Shown here: positions 24,601 through 29,473 of the stretch, piece by piece
Position numbering within the stretch: the first letter of the stretch is position 1
Layout of the letters: every line of letters starts with the position of its first letter
NCBI RefSeq assembly: GCF_004295345.1
Contig: NZ_CP036200.1
Span: 3,006,001-3,070,000, forward strand
DNA length: 64,000 nt
DNA from: Shewanella maritima
GTDB lineage: Bacteria > Pseudomonadota > Gammaproteobacteria > Enterobacterales > Shewanellaceae
Direction: 5' to 3'
The notes under the pieces: generated by a model
What the model saw: only the letters and a program-made list of their open reading frames with translations
Told to the model about the DNA's origin: nothing
Database searches by the model: none
Made by a program: the position numbers and the translations under genes

Positions 24601-27600
24601 AACTGCCATCCGCATTGATGGTGAGCGTGCCACCTTCGACGACAGTTGTTTCACCAGCATTAAATGTTTGGCCGTTTACCTCGAACGAAACCACAGAAAG
24701 TTGATCATCAACATCTGAATCATTAAGTAAGACGTTACCAGTCGCAGTGACGTCCTCTTCAACGCTAATGCTATCGTTGACAGCATTAGTTGGGTCATCC
24801 ACTGGAGTGACTTCAATAGTCAGTGTCGCTGTATCACCCGTATTCGTGGTGTAGGTGATAACTGGCAGTGTGCCGTTCCAGTTCTCATTTGGGGTGAAGG
24901 TGTAAGAGCCATCTTCGTTGATAACTAGTACGCCGCCGTCAAGCGTCACTTCACTGCCAGCTGCGTAACTATTGCCATCCACTTCGAATGACACAACAGA
25001 CAGATCTGTGTCGATGTCTGAGTCGTTATCTAACACATTGCCTGATGCGACTTCGCCTTCAGCTACTGTATTGCTGTCGTCAACCACATTGGCAGGATCA
25101 TCTACTGGAGTCACTTCGATGGTCAGTGTCGCAGTATCGCCAGTGTTTGTAGTGTAGGTGATAACTGGTAGTGTGCCGTTCCAGTTCTCATTTGGGGTGA
25201 AGGTGTAAGAGCCATCTTCGTTGATAACTAGCACGCCGCCGTCAAGCGTCACTTCAGTGCCGGCTGCGTAACTATTGCCATCCACTTCAAACGACACTAC
25301 AGACAGATCTGTGTCGATGTCTGAATCATTATCCAGCACGTTGCCTGATGCGACTTCGCCTTCAGCTACCGTATTGCTGTCATCAACAATATTAGCTGGG
25401 TCGTCAACTGGGGTCACTTCGATGGTCAGTGTAGCAGTATCACCGGTATTCGTGGTGTAGGTGATAACTGGTAGTGTGCCGTTCCAGTTCTCATTTGGGG
25501 TGAAGGTGTAAGAGCCATCTTCGTTGATAACTAGCACGCCGCCATCAAGGGTCACTTCACTGCCTGCTGCGTAACTATTGCCATCCACTTCGAATGACAC
25601 GACAGACAGATCTGTGTCGATGTCTGAATCATTATCCAGCACGTTGCCTGATGCGACTTCGCCTTCAGCGATAATGTTGCTGTCATCAACAATATTAGCT
25701 GGGTCGTCAACTGGGGTGACTTCAATGGTCAGTGTTGCAGTATCACCGGTATTAGTTGTGTAGGTGATAACAGGCAGTGTGCCGTTCCAGTTTTCATTTG
25801 GAGTGAAGGTGTAAGAGCCATCTTCATTGATAACTAACACGCCGCCGTCAAGGGTCACTTCACTGCCAGCTGCGTAACTATTGCCATCCACTTCGAATGA
25901 CACTATAGACAGATCTGTGTCTATGTCTGAATCATTATCCAGCACGTTGCCTGATGCGACTTCGCCTTCAGCGATAATGTTGCTGTCATCAACAAGATTA
26001 GCTGGGTCATCAACAGGGGTGACTTCAATGGTCAGTGTTGCAGTATCACCGGTATTAGTTGTGTAGGTGATAACTGGCAGTGTGCCGTTCCAGTTTTCAT
26101 TTGGCGTGAAGGTGTAAGAGCCATCTTCGTTGATAACTAGCACGCCGCCGTCAAGCGTCACTTCACTGCCAGCTGCGTAACTATTGCCATCCACTTCGAA
26201 TGACACTACAGACAGATCTGTGTCGATGTCTGAATCATTATCCAGCACATTGCCTGATGCGACTTCGCCTTCAGCGATAATGTTGCTGTCATCAACAAGA
26301 TTAGCTGGGTCGTCAACAGGGGTGACTTCAATGGTCAGTGTTGCAGTATCACCGGTATTCGTGGTGTAGGTGATAACTGGCAGTGTGCCGTTCCAGTTTT
26401 CATTTGGCGTGAAGGTGTAAGAGCCATCTTCGTTGATAACTAGCACGCCGCCGTCAAGCGTCACTTCACTGCCAGCTGCGTAACTATTGCCATCCACTTC
26501 GAATGACACTACAGACAGATCTGTGTCGATGTCTGAATCATTATCCAGCACATTGCCTGATGCGACTTCGCCTTCAGCGATAATGTTGCTGTCATCAACA
26601 AGATTAGCTGGGTCGTCAACAGGGGTGACTTCAATGGTCAGTGTTGCAGTATCACCGGTATTCGTGGTGTAGGTGATAACTGGCAGTGTGCCGTTCCAGT
26701 TTTCATTTGGGGTGAAGGTGTAAGAGCCATCTTCATTGATAACCAGTACACCTCCATCAAGAGTCACTTCAGTGCCCGCTGAGTAGGTTTCGCCGTTGAT
26801 TTCAAACGACACTACCGATAAATCGTTATCAACATCTGAGTCGTTATCTAACACATTGCCTGATGCGACTTCGCCTTCAGCGATAATGTTGCTGTCATCA
26901 ACAAGATTAGCTGGGTCGTCAACTGGGGTGACTTCAATGGTCAGTGTTGCAGTATCACCGGTATTAGTGGTGTAGGTGATAACTGGCAGTGTGCCGTTCC
27001 AGTTTTCATTTGGCGTGAAGGTGTAAGAGCCATCTTCGTTGATAACCAGTACACCACCATCAAGGGTCACTTCAGTGCCTGCTGCGTAGGTTTCGCCGTT
27101 GATTTCAAACGACACTACCGATAAATCGTTATCAACATCTGAGTCGTTATCTAATACATTGCCTGTTGCGACTTCGCCTTCAGCGATAATGTTGCTGTCG
27201 TTACTAAGCTCTGACGGGTCGTCAACAGGAGTGACAATGATGATCAGTTCACCTGTCGCTCCAGTGTTAGTTTCGTAACCGATAGGTGGCAGTTCCCCGT
27301 TGAAATCTTCATTAGGGGTAAAAATAAAACTGCCATCTTCGTTGATGATGATGGTGCCGCCATCAATCTCAACTTCAGTTCCTGCAGGATAGGTTTCACC
27401 GTCAATTTCAAAAGAAACGACGGTGAGTACTGTGTCAGCGTCTGAGTCATTGTCTAACACATTACCGGTTGCGATTTGGTCTTCAGCAATAGTCACGGTG
27501 TCATTGCTAACGATGGTTGGGATATCGTTTTCAATGATGGTCGTGTCTGTCGGCTGAGTGAAAGTTTGGTTGGCAATGCCTTGGGTATCAAAACCTGCTT

Positions 27601-28000
27601 GGGCTAGGGTTTCTTGAGCGTTACGCTCCAGCGGACTGTAGCTAGTGCCACCTTGGTTACCAGCAGCAGTCTGGCCAGCGGCCGTTTCAGGTAGGTCGAG
27701 AGTTGGGTCTTCACCTGAGGCAATTAAAGCTTGTAGCTCGGCGATTTCTTCTAGCGCAGCTAAATCTTCAAGTGGAGCGGCGTCGCCTGCCTGCGCTGGC
27801 ACTTCATCATCTGGGAAGTTGAACACTGTGCCATCTTCAAAAGAAATGGTGAAAGATTGGCTATCGTCAAAGGCTAAATTCGAACCCGCTGGGATACTAT
27901 CTCCCGGAGAAAGTTCAATTGTGCCAAACTCAAGGGCGATAGTTACCGCTCCTTCAGCACTTGATAAAACACCTGCTTTAGACGTCGTTACAGATCCCAT
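3602..28000 (-). CDS. Giant LapA-type RTX adhesin with about 65 tandem Ig/cadherin-like domains
   Basis: Surface adhesin of 8,132 residues. I use ATG 28000, preceded by GGGAG with 8-base spacing; the longer frame would use TTG 28021 without a ribosome site. Order: N-terminal module (1-150) with TAAG at 106-109 and 111-114, the motif cut by LapG-type proteases; 11 domains of about 101 residues (about 157-1267) rich in DNDSDxDxD; about 54 domains of 99 residues (about 1268-6614); a cadherin-like domain; a beta-sandwich of about 180 residues (nt 7830-7270); several VCBS-like domains; a von Willebrand A domain (about 7400-7595) with the metal motif DVSGS near 7411; RTX GGxGxDxLxG repeats near 7957-8005; and a C-terminal type I secretion region. 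Retention by the N-terminus and release when c-di-GMP falls is known for LapA and inferred here; no LapD or LapG gene is in the window. Confidence 0.93.
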   Translation of the reverse strand: MGSVTTSKAGVLSSAEGAVTIALEFGTIELSPGDSIPAGSNLAFDDSQSFTISFEDGTVFNFPDDEVPAQAGDAAPLEDLAALEEIAELQALIASGEDPTLDLPETAAGQTAAGNQGGTSYSPLERNAQETLAQAGFDTQGIANQTFTQPTDTTIIENDIPTIVSNDTVTIAEDQIATGNVLDNDSDADTVLTVVSFEIDGETYPAGTEVEIDGGTIIINEDGSFIFTPNEDFNGELPPIGYETNTGATGELIIIVTPVDDPSELSNDSNIIAEGEVATGNVLDNDSDVDNDLSVVSFEINGETYAAGTEVTLDGGVLVINEDGSYTFTPNENWNGTLPVITYTTNTGDTATLTIEVTPVDDPANLVDDSNIIAEGEVASGNVLDNDSDVDNDLSVVSFEINGETYSAGTEVTLDGGVLVINEDGSYTFTPNENWNGTLPVITYTTNTGDTATLTIEVTPVDDPANLVDDSNIIAEGEVASGNVLDNDSDIDTDLSVVSFEVDGNSYAAGSEVTLDGGVLVINEDGSYTFTPNENWNGTLPVITYTTNTGDTATLTIEVTPVDDPANLVDDSNIIAEGEVASGNVLDNDSDIDTDLSVVSFEVDGNSYAAGSEVTLDGGVLVINEDGSYTFTPNENWNGTLPVITYTTNTGDTATLTIEVTPVDDPANLVDDSNIIAEGEVASGNVLDNDSDIDTDLSIVSFEVDGNSYAAGSEVTLDGGVLVINEDGSYTFTPNENWNGTLPVITYTTNTGDTATLTIEVTPVDDPANIVDDSNIIAEGEVASGNVLDNDSDIDTDLSVVSFEVDGNSYAAGSEVTLDGGVLVINEDGSYTFTPNENWNGTLPVITYTTNTGDTATLTIEVTPVDDPANIVDDSNTVAEGEVASGNVLDNDSDIDTDLSVVSFEVDGNSYAAGTEVTLDGGVLVINEDGSYTFTPNENWNGTLPVITYTTNTGDTATLTIEVTPVDDPANVVDDSNTVAEGEVASGNVLDNDSDIDTDLSVVSFEVDGNSYAAGSEVTLDGGVLVINEDGSYTFTPNENWNGTLPVITYTTNTGDTATLTIEVTPVDDPTNAVNDSISVEEDVTATGNVLLNDSDVDDQLSVVSFEVNGQTFNAGETTVVEGGTLTINADGSYSFTPAQDWNGTLPIITYTTNTGATATLTIEITPASDPTITVDDSNTIAEDQVATGNVLDNDSDVDSVLSVISYEVNGQTFAAGDSTTVEGGTLVLNADGSYSFTPAQDWNGTLPVITYTTNTGETATLTITVTPDNTDVADDAVTVGEDTQASGNVLSNDESDNTSVVSFTVAGDNTVHNAGDSVTVQGGTLVLNANGSYTFDPAADWNGTLPVITYTTNTGETTTLTITVTPDNTDVADDAVTVGEDTQASGNVLTNDESDNTSVVSFTIGTDNTVHNAGDSVTVQGGTLVLNANGSYTFDPAADWNGTLPVITYTTNTGETATLTITVTPEDTDVADDAVTVGEDTQASGNVLTNDESDNTSVVSFTVAGDNTVHNAGDSVTVQGGTLVLNANGSYTFDPAADWNGTLPVITYTTNTGETATLTITVTPDNTDVADDAVTVGEDTQASGNVLTNDESDNTSVVSFTIGTDNTVHNAGDSVTVQGGSLVLNANGSYTFDPAADWNGTLPVITYTTNTGETATLTITVTPDNTDVADDAVTVGEDTQASGNVLTNDESDNTSVVSFTVAGDNTVHNAGDSVTVQGGTLVLNANGSYTFDPAADWNGTLPVITYTTNTGETATLTITVTPDNTDVADDAVTVGEDTQASGNVLSNDESNNTSVVSFTIAGDNTTYNAGDSVTVQGGTLVLNANGSYTFDPAADWNGTLPVITYTTNTGETATLTITVTPDNTDVADDAVTVGEDTQASGNVLSNDESDNTSVVSFTIAGDNTTYNAGDSVTVQGGTLVLNANGSYTFDPAADWNGTLPVITYTTNTGETATLTITVTPDNTDVADDAVTVGEDTQASGNVLSNDESDNTSVVSFTIAGDNTTYNAGDSVTVQGGTLVLNANGSYTFDPAADWNGTLPVITYTTNTGETATLTITVTPDNTDVADDAVTVGEDTQASGNVLTNDESDNTSVVSFTIGTDNTVHTAGDSVTVQGGTLVLNANGSYTFDPAADWNGTLPVITYTTNTGETATLTITVTPDNTDVADDAVTVGEDTQASGNVLSNDESDNTSVVSFTIAGDNTTYTAGASVQVLGGTLVLNANGSYTFDPASDWNGTLPVITYTTNTGETATLTITVTPDNTDVADDAVTVGEDTQASGNVLSNDESDNTSVVSFTIAGDNTTYNAGDSVTVQGGTLVLNANGSYTFDPAADWNGTLPVITYTTNTGETATLTITVTPDNTDVADDAVTVGEDTQASGNVLSNDESDNTSVVSFTIAGDNTTYNAGDSVTVQGGTLVLNANGSYTFDPAADWNGTLPVITYTTNTGETATLTITVTPDNTDVTDDAVTVGEDTQASGNVLTNDESDNTSVVSFTIGTDNTVHNAGDSVTVQGGTLVLNANGSYTFDPAADWNGTLPVITYTTNTGETATLTITVTPDNTDVADDAVTVGEDTQASGNVLSNDESDNTSVVSFTIGGDNTTYNAGDSVTVQGGTLVLNANGSYTFDPAADWNGTLPVITYTTNTGETATLTITVTPDNTDVADDAVTVGEDTQASGNVLSNDESDNTSVVSFTIAGDNTTYNAGDSVTVQGGTLVLNANGSYTFDPAADWNGTLPVITYTTNTGETATLTITVTPDNTDVADDAVTVGEDTQASGNVLTNDESDNTSVVSFTIAGNNTTYNAGDSVTVQGGTLVLNANGSYTFDPAADWNGTLPVITYTTNTGETATLTITVTPDNTDVADDAVTVGEDTQASGNVLTNDESDNTSVVSFTIAGDNTTYNAGDSVTVQGGTLVLNANGSYTFDPAADWNGTLPVITYTTNTGETATLTITVTPDNTDVADDAVTVGEDTQASGNVLTNDESDNTSVVSFTIAGDNTTYNAGDSVTVQGGTLVLNANGSYTFDPAADWNGTLPVITYTTNTGESATLTITVTPDNTDVADDAVTVGEDTQASGNVLTNDESDSTSVVSFTVAGDNTVHNAGDSVTVQGGTLVLNANGSYTFDPAADWNGTLPVITYTTNTGETATLTITVTPDNTDVADDAVTVGEDTQASGNVLSNDESDNTSVVSFTIAGDNTTYTAGASVQVLGGTLVLNANGSYTFDPASDWNGTLPVITYTTNTGETATLTITVTPDNTDVADDAVTVGEDTQASGNVLSNDESDNTSVVSFTIAGDNTTYNAGDSVTVQGGTLVLNANGSYTFDPAADWNGTLPVITYTTNTGETATLTITVTPDNTDVADDAVTVGEDTQASGNVLSNDESDNTSVVSFTIAGDNTTYNAGDSVTVQGGTLVLNANGSYTFDPAADWNGTLPVITYTTNTGETATLTITVTPDNTDVTDDAVTVGEDTQASGNVLTNDESDNTSVASFTIGTDNTVHNAGDSVTVQGGTLVLNANGSYTFDPAADWNGTLPVITYTTNTGETATLTITVTPDNTDVADDAVTVGEDTQASGNVLTNDESDNTSVVSFTIAGDNTTYNAGDSVTVQGGALVLNSDGSYTFDPAADWNGTLPVITYTTNTGETATLTITVTPDNTDVADDAVTVGEDTQASGNVLSNDESDNTSVVSFTIAGDNTTYNAGDSVTVQGGTLVLNANGSYTFDPAADWNGTLPVITYTTNTGETATLTITVTPDNTDVADDAVTVGEDTQASGNVLTNDESDNTSVVSFTIAGNNITYNAGDSVTVQGGTLVLNANGSYTFDPAADWNGTLPVITYTTNTGETATLTITVTPDNTDVADDAVTVGEDTQASGNVLTNDESDNTSVVSFTIAGNNTTYNAGDSVTVQGGTLVLNANGSYTFDPAADWNGTLPVITYTTNTGETATLTITVTPDNTDVADDAVTVGEDTQASGNVLTNDESDNTSVVSFTIAGDNTTYNAGDSVTVQGGTLVLNANGSYTFDPAADWNGTLPVITYTTNTGETATLTITVTPDNTDVADDAVTVGEDTQASGNVLTNDESDNTSVVSFTIAGNSTTYNAGDSVTVQGGTLVLNANGSYTFDPAADWNGTLPVITYTTNTGETATLTITVTPDNTDVADDAVTVGEDTQASGNVLTNDESDNTSVVSFTIAGDNTTYNAGDSVTVQGGTLVLNANGSYTFDPAADWNGTLPVITYTTNTGETATLTITVTPDNTDVADDAVTVGEDTQASGNVLTNDESDNTSVVSFTIAGDNTTYNAGDSVTVQGGTLVLNANGSYTFDPAADWNGTLPVITYTTNTGETATLTITVTPDNTDVADDAVTVGEDTQASGNVLTNDESDNTSVVSFTIAGDNTTYNAGDSVTVQGGTLVLNANGSYTFDPAADWNGTLPVITYTTNTGETATLTITVTPDNTDVADDAVTVGEDTQASGNVLTNDESDNTSVVSFTIAGDNTTYNAGDSVTVQGGTLVLNANGSYTFDPTADWNGTLPVITYTTNTGETATLTITVTPDNTDVADDAVTVNEDTQASGNVLSNDESDNTSVVSFTIAGDNTTYNAGDSVTVQGGTLVLNANGSYTFDPAADWNGTLPVITYTTNTGETATLTITVTPDNTDVADDAVTVGEDTQASGNVLSNDESDNTSVVSFTIAGDNTTYTAGASVQVLGGTLVLNANGSYTFDPASDWNGTLPVITYTTNTGETATLTITVTPDNTDVADDAVTVGEDTQASGNVLTNDESDNTSVVSFTIAGNNTTYNAGDSVTVQGGTLVLNANGSYTFDPAADWNGTLPVITYTTNTGETATLTITVTPDNTDVADDAVTVGEDTQASGNVLSNDEPDNTSVVSFTIAGDNTTYNAGDSVTVQGGTLVLNANGSYTFDPAADWNGTLPVITYTTNTGETATLTITVTPDNTDVTDDAVTVGEDTQASGNVLTNDESDNTSVVSFTIGTDNTVHNAGDSVTVQGGTLVLNANGSYTFDPAADWNGTLPVITYTTNTGETATLTITVTPDNTDVADDAVTVGEDTQASGNVLTNDESDNTSVVSFTIAGDNTTYNAGNSVTVQGGTLVLNANGSYTFDPAADWNGTLPVITYTTNTGETATLTITVTPDNTDVADDAVTVGEDTQASGNVLTNDESDNTSVVSFTIAGDNTTYNAGDSVTVQGGTLVLNANGSYTFDPAADWNGTLPVITYTTNTGETATLTITVTPDNTDVADDAVTVGEDTQASGNVLTNDESDNTSVVSFTIAGDNTTYNAGDSVTVQGGTLVLNANGSYTFDPAADWNGTLPVITYTTNTGETATLTITVTPDNTDVADDAVTVGEDTQASGNVLTNDESDNTSVVSFTIAGDNTTYNAGDSVTVQGGTLVLNANGSYTFDPTADWNGTLPVITYTTNTGETATLTITVTPDNTDVADDAVTVGEDTQASGNVLTNDESDNTSVVSFTIAGDNTTYNAGDSVTVQGGTLVLNANGSYTFDPAADWNGTLPVITYTTNTGETATLTITVTPDNTDVADDAVTVGEDTQASGNVLSNDESDNTSVVSFTIAGDNTTYNAGDSVNVQGGTLVLNANGSYTFDPAADWNGTLPVITYTTNTGETATLTITVTPDNTDVADDAVTVAEDTQASGNVLSNDESDNTSVVSFTIAGDNTTYTAGASVTVQGGTLVLNANGSYTFDPAADWNGTLPVITYTTNTGETATLTITVTPDNTDVADDAVTVGEDTQASGNVLTNDESDNTSVVSFTIAGNNTTYNAGDSVTVQGGTLVLNANGSYTFDPAADWNGTLPVITYTTNTGETATLTITVTPDNTDVADDAATVGEDTQASGNVLSNDESDNTSVVSFTIAGDNTTYNAGDSVTVQGGTLVLNANGSYTFDPAADWNGTLPVITYTTNTGETATLTITVTPDNTDVADDAVTVGEDTQASGNVLTNDESDNTSVVSFTIAGDNTTYTAGASVTVQGGTLVLNANGSYTFDPAADWNGTLPVITYTTNTGETATLTITVTPDNTDVADDAVTVGEDTQASGNVLSNDESDNTSVVSFTIAGDNTTYTAGASVQVLGGTLVLNANGSYTFDPASDWNGTLPVITYTTNTGETATLTITVTPDNTDVADDAVTVGEDTQASGNVLTNDESDNTSVVSFTIAGNNTTYNAGDSVTVQGGTLVLNANGSYTFDPAADWNGTLPVITYTTNTGETATLTITVTPDNTDVADDAVTVGEDTQASGNVLSNDESDNTSVVSFTIAGDNTTYNAGDSVNVQGGTLVLNANGSYTFDPAADWNGTLPVITYTTNTGETATLTITVTPDNTDVADDAVTVGEDTQASGNVLSNDESDNTSVVSFTIAGDNTTYNAGDSVTIQGGTLVLNANGSYTFDPAADWNGTLPVITYTTNTGETATLTITVTPDNTDVADDAVTVGEDTQASGNVLSNDESDNTSVVSFTIAGDNTTYNAGDSVTVQGGTLVLNANGSYTFDPAADWNGTLPVITYTTNTGETATLTITVTPDNTDVADDAVTVAEDVTATGNVLNNDEPGNTSVVSFTIAGSNTVHNAGSSVTVQGGTLILNANGSYSFTPAANWNGLLPVITYLTNTGATATLTIEVTPENDAPDAIDNNYVANENQTITGNLISDDSGSGVDSDIDGDNLQITHINGVALVFNAGVATVNIDGGTLTVNENGDFSFTHDGTTTSIPTFDYTISDGNGGSDTATVTLNYNDVDAENDGASGAAYSAVADFTSGPTVPVDGNGNPLFTIRALTYDSNGNLIEGNFSTINGEGIGVAGSIRSGGQISNQIEYDPATGLSEGIEIQFNELVNQVEFSVSRLFANENGAEQGVWKAYYNGELVASGMFSNASGDEGTFNIDTGNAVFDTVVFEATNNVDPISSGDSSDYVLTSINATGAGLGEGAIVTGEDQTLAINDPANGLLANDSDLQGDSFVITAINGTMVTNGSTVLLPSGALLTIYSDGTYSYNPNQAFESLTAGELAQDTFTYTITDANGATDTATVTINIIGANDAPIGSADTFTADEGSILALSDTSFVGNDTDLEGNPLTVTAFAQDLTGTGEIDANTPGNVITTALGGTITINPDGSFSYQAPANIDHSNGPVTDSFYYKAGNGYEDSAWTQVIIDVTDTAPVANNDIDSVGFSGTAYGNVITGAGGDGSGADNIGADATELTSIRIDGTTYSNFDADGNLTVTIAGRGTFTINKDGNYTFASTVPEQNGQIAPASNIFYTLTDADGNTSQALLNIVQDSTPTANDNVAEVFEAGLASGTDAGSGVNVVTGNLLDNDEGISGSTEITQVNGVSPVNGVITITTALGELRVYTQDSGSNRAGDYEYTLNSNSNGNNVSESFSYTVENSLNDSDTGSLTVNVVDDAPVTNNISQNLMASADPVTTNITIVLDVSGSMNNSAGNGKSYLETAVEALTALIHEVDATGNVNVQLVSFASGATTTGWMVDDIAAAIDALNALIANGGTNYANALNAVMNSGTLPPADQSFLYFISDGEPNNGGEVNASQQTAWENYLTNNGGADALYDIAFGIGIGNAALDEIFPIAHPEPNGQEEYAVHVDNADDLTSTVIDYFEGNTITGNLGILNASSTNGVLIGADGGNVSSVVIDGVTYSFDSNNTTQTITTALGGEFTINFETGEYSYAIEVDRNVLNQQENVEVNVTDGDGDTANLDLVLNIDYYAGVDANTNNVITNLASGGTIDIPVEYLTHGDRTPYDTQIINVTGDGSLNGDVITVSNATNNSSFNYGLDGNGATDSADVDFDFRSGDNLVGTAENDIIIAQSSGNQPPAVINTFVKPGNTFNTNGNNQIGFTFSTAVAGLYITSISIDLRAGTDTNADFDPGDRFGVGADTVGINNTNIFSYSNNNSVITANFDNGDFTNGDELWFSVDTDSLGSDTGGDFANHAVTFTVTLSDGTTQTGVYVSDGSGGSTGTILIGGAVLNGGEGDDVLVGGDGADFLVGGDGDDMLIGGLGDDLMEGGEGKDVFVWTQNDTGTDTIIDFATNQDSLDLSDLLQGETSSNLDQYLTITVNNGDTTIAIDADGDGNVDQTIVLDGVDLSATYGSSDNGTIINGLLDDGALVISEDNSNNEQAAASANVNAIPAMEENNGNIIP
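8155..24199 (-). repeat. 297-bp (99-residue) tandem repeat array, about 54 units
   Basis: Successive units lie exactly 297 bp apart, for example at 8622, 8919, 9216 and on to 24066, all in frame with the adhesin. The unit runs from DNTDVADDAV through NVLTNDESDN and WNGTLPVITY to LTITVTP. 53 units are nearly identical and the one nearest the C-terminus (ending near 8155) has diverged. Unit variants include IAGDNTTYNAG, IGTDNTVHNAG and TAGASVQVLGG with PASDWNG. The last variant occurs four times, about 14, 15 and 10 units apart. Confidence 0.95.
24200..27530 (-). repeat. 303-bp (101-residue) tandem repeat array, 11 units
   Basis: Units lie 303 bp apart (24972, 25275, 25578, 25881, 26184, 26487) and encode the N-terminal part of the adhesin stalk. 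They share WNGTLPVITYTTNTG with the 99-residue units but carry an acidic loop DNDSDIDTD and a linker VDDPANLVDD that is two residues longer. The unit nearest the N-terminus and the two nearest the 99-residue array are clearly diverged, while the middle ones are nearly identical. Confidence 0.93.
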
Positions 28001-28257
28001 TTTTGTTGCTCCCAACCGCAATAAAAAATCAATAATGCTTATAAAAAATCAATGAAAACATGCTCGTATTTCAGCAATGTTATATAGGATGTGATTTTGT
28101 ATAACTTTAATCTTACAATTTTAACTAAAGATCGGCTTTTGGTCAATTTATTGACTATGGGGGTAAGTGCTGTAAGTAGCTGATTGACTTTATTTTTTGA
28201 TTGATTTTTGCGATACCCATTAGTACTAACTAAAATGGAGTATTTTTTATGTGGGTA
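28001..28257 (-). promoter_or_regulatory. Leader/promoter region of the adhesin gene with AT-rich repeats
   Basis: 256 bp between the haem operon terminator and the adhesin start. It holds two exact copies of ATAAAAAATCAAT at 28021-28033 and 28041-28053 (20 bp period) and an inverted partial copy at 28200-28210. TATATA near 28080 is a possible -10 box. A 78-codon open frame here has no ribosome site and odd composition, so I do not call it a gene. Confidence 0.4.
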
Positions 28258-28258
28258 T

Positions 28259-28291
28259 AAAAAAACCTGCTTCAAATCAGCAGGTTTTTTT
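28259..28291 (-). terminator. Intrinsic terminator of the hemCDXY operon
   Basis: Hairpin AAAAACCTGCT / AGCAGGTTTTT with a 7-base loop, followed by T runs on both strands. It lies 15 bp after the hemY stop and separates the haem operon from the adhesin gene, which runs in the same direction. Confidence 0.9.
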
Positions 28292-28306
28292 AAAGTTATG
28301 GTTTAT

Positions 28307-29473
28307 TTAACTTTTTGCCGCTTTTCGATAGCAATACATGGCATTTGCATTATCTCCAAGTTGCTCATGGATTTGTGCTAATGACAGCCAAGCATCTTTG
28401 TTCGGGGATAATTCACATACTTTTTTCCAATGCACTTTGGCTTGCTTTATATCGCGAGTTTGCGCGGCGAGTATCGCCATACATTGATGGAATAATGGAT
28501 TAGCATCTTCTGCACCTGCTTGAGTTTGAAGCTGCTTTCTTACGCTGTCATCTTCAGCATTCGCAATCTTTGGAATTGCAGCCAGTAAAGATTCCGATAG
28601 TCCTGATTTTATTGCTTTATTGAGCAGCTTTATCGCCTCAGTCTTGCGCTCATAGCGGCATAAACCCATCAGGTATAGGGTTAATACTTCCGGGATTTTC
28701 TTTTCAGCACTCGATAGCCAATGCCAGCATTTATCTAACTCAGCTTCGCTCTCGCGAGCAGCGTCACCAATCAAAGCGCAGTCAGTTTTCCTAGTAAGTT
28801 TGGCTAATGCATCTGGTTCAATAAGCTTACGCTTTTTAAGTATTGGCAATAGTAACTTTAACGCCTGCCAATCCTCTTGCTGCAAGTACAAGTCCTTGGC
28901 AAGTAGCAATACGGGGGCTTTACTACGACTGGTGGGGCTGAGCATACTCAAGGTTTCGCGAGCACCAACATAGTCACCTTGTTGAATAAGGTAACGAGTG
29001 CGACTGGTATTGACAGCAGTTTGCGCATGAGGATCTTTCGCCGCTCTTGCCAAGTATTCATCACGCTGTTGTGGCTTGTGTTGATGCTGAGCTGCGCGCG
29101 CAGCAGCAAACAAGTTTAGGGCTGGAATCTCACCTTTGTCGGCCCCTTTTGCCATGGCTTTTTCTGCTGCTGGCCAATCTTCCTCTGCTAGAGCTAATGC
29201 GCCTGAAAGAGTATGCTTTTTAGCAGCGTTTTTGCGCCAGCGTTCTGGCAAATAGCGGCTATGTATCAACAAGTTAAGTAAAGCGACAATGATCCATTCA
29301 GCGAGCTGAAGTAGGCTATAAAATACAATCAAGCCAATAATGGCAACCACTAAGCTAGTTTCAATTTGATAGTCACCTGCGGCAATGTACACATGACCTA
29401 AATTCCCAATCAGCAATGGGCTAGCACACAAGCCAATTAGGATGATAATGACGTAAGCAAGGGTTTTTATCAT
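28307..29473 (-). CDS. hemY: HemY-family tetratricopeptide membrane protein
   Basis: Inner-membrane protein of 388 residues found next to hemX in proteobacterial haem operons; its exact role is unsettled (a helper of late haem synthesis has been proposed). This is not the protoporphyrinogen oxidase called HemY in Bacillus. Two N-terminal membrane segments (about 4-25 and 42-65) are followed by the HemY_N region (LPERWRKNAAKKH) and a helical TPR-like part to the C-terminus, ending in a clear TPR (WLSLAQIHEQLGDNANAMYCYRKA). Its ATG overlaps the hemX stop (ATGA, 29470-29473), so it is translated with hemX. It is the last gene of the operon and is followed at once by an intrinsic terminator. Confidence 0.92.
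   Translation of the reverse strand: MIKTLAYVIIILIGLCASPLLIGNLGHVYIAAGDYQIETSLVVAIIGLIVFYSLLQLAEWIIVALLNLLIHSRYLPERWRKNAAKKHTLSGALALAEEDWPAAEKAMAKGADKGEIPALNLFAAARAAQHQHKPQQRDEYLARAAKDPHAQTAVNTSRTRYLIQQGDYVGARETLSMLSPTSRSKAPVLLLAKDLYLQQEDWQALKLLLPILKKRKLIEPDALAKLTRKTDCALIGDAARESEAELDKCWHWLSSAEKKIPEVLTLYLMGLCRYERKTEAIKLLNKAIKSGLSESLLAAIPKIANAEDDSVRKQLQTQAGAEDANPLFHQCMAILAAQTRDIKQAKVHWKKVCELSPNKDAWLSLAQIHEQLGDNANAMYCYRKAAKS

Noticed and set aside
28039..28275. 78-codon open frame before the adhesin
   Set aside because: No ribosome site, Lys/Leu-rich AT-driven composition and overlap with the leader repeats and terminator.
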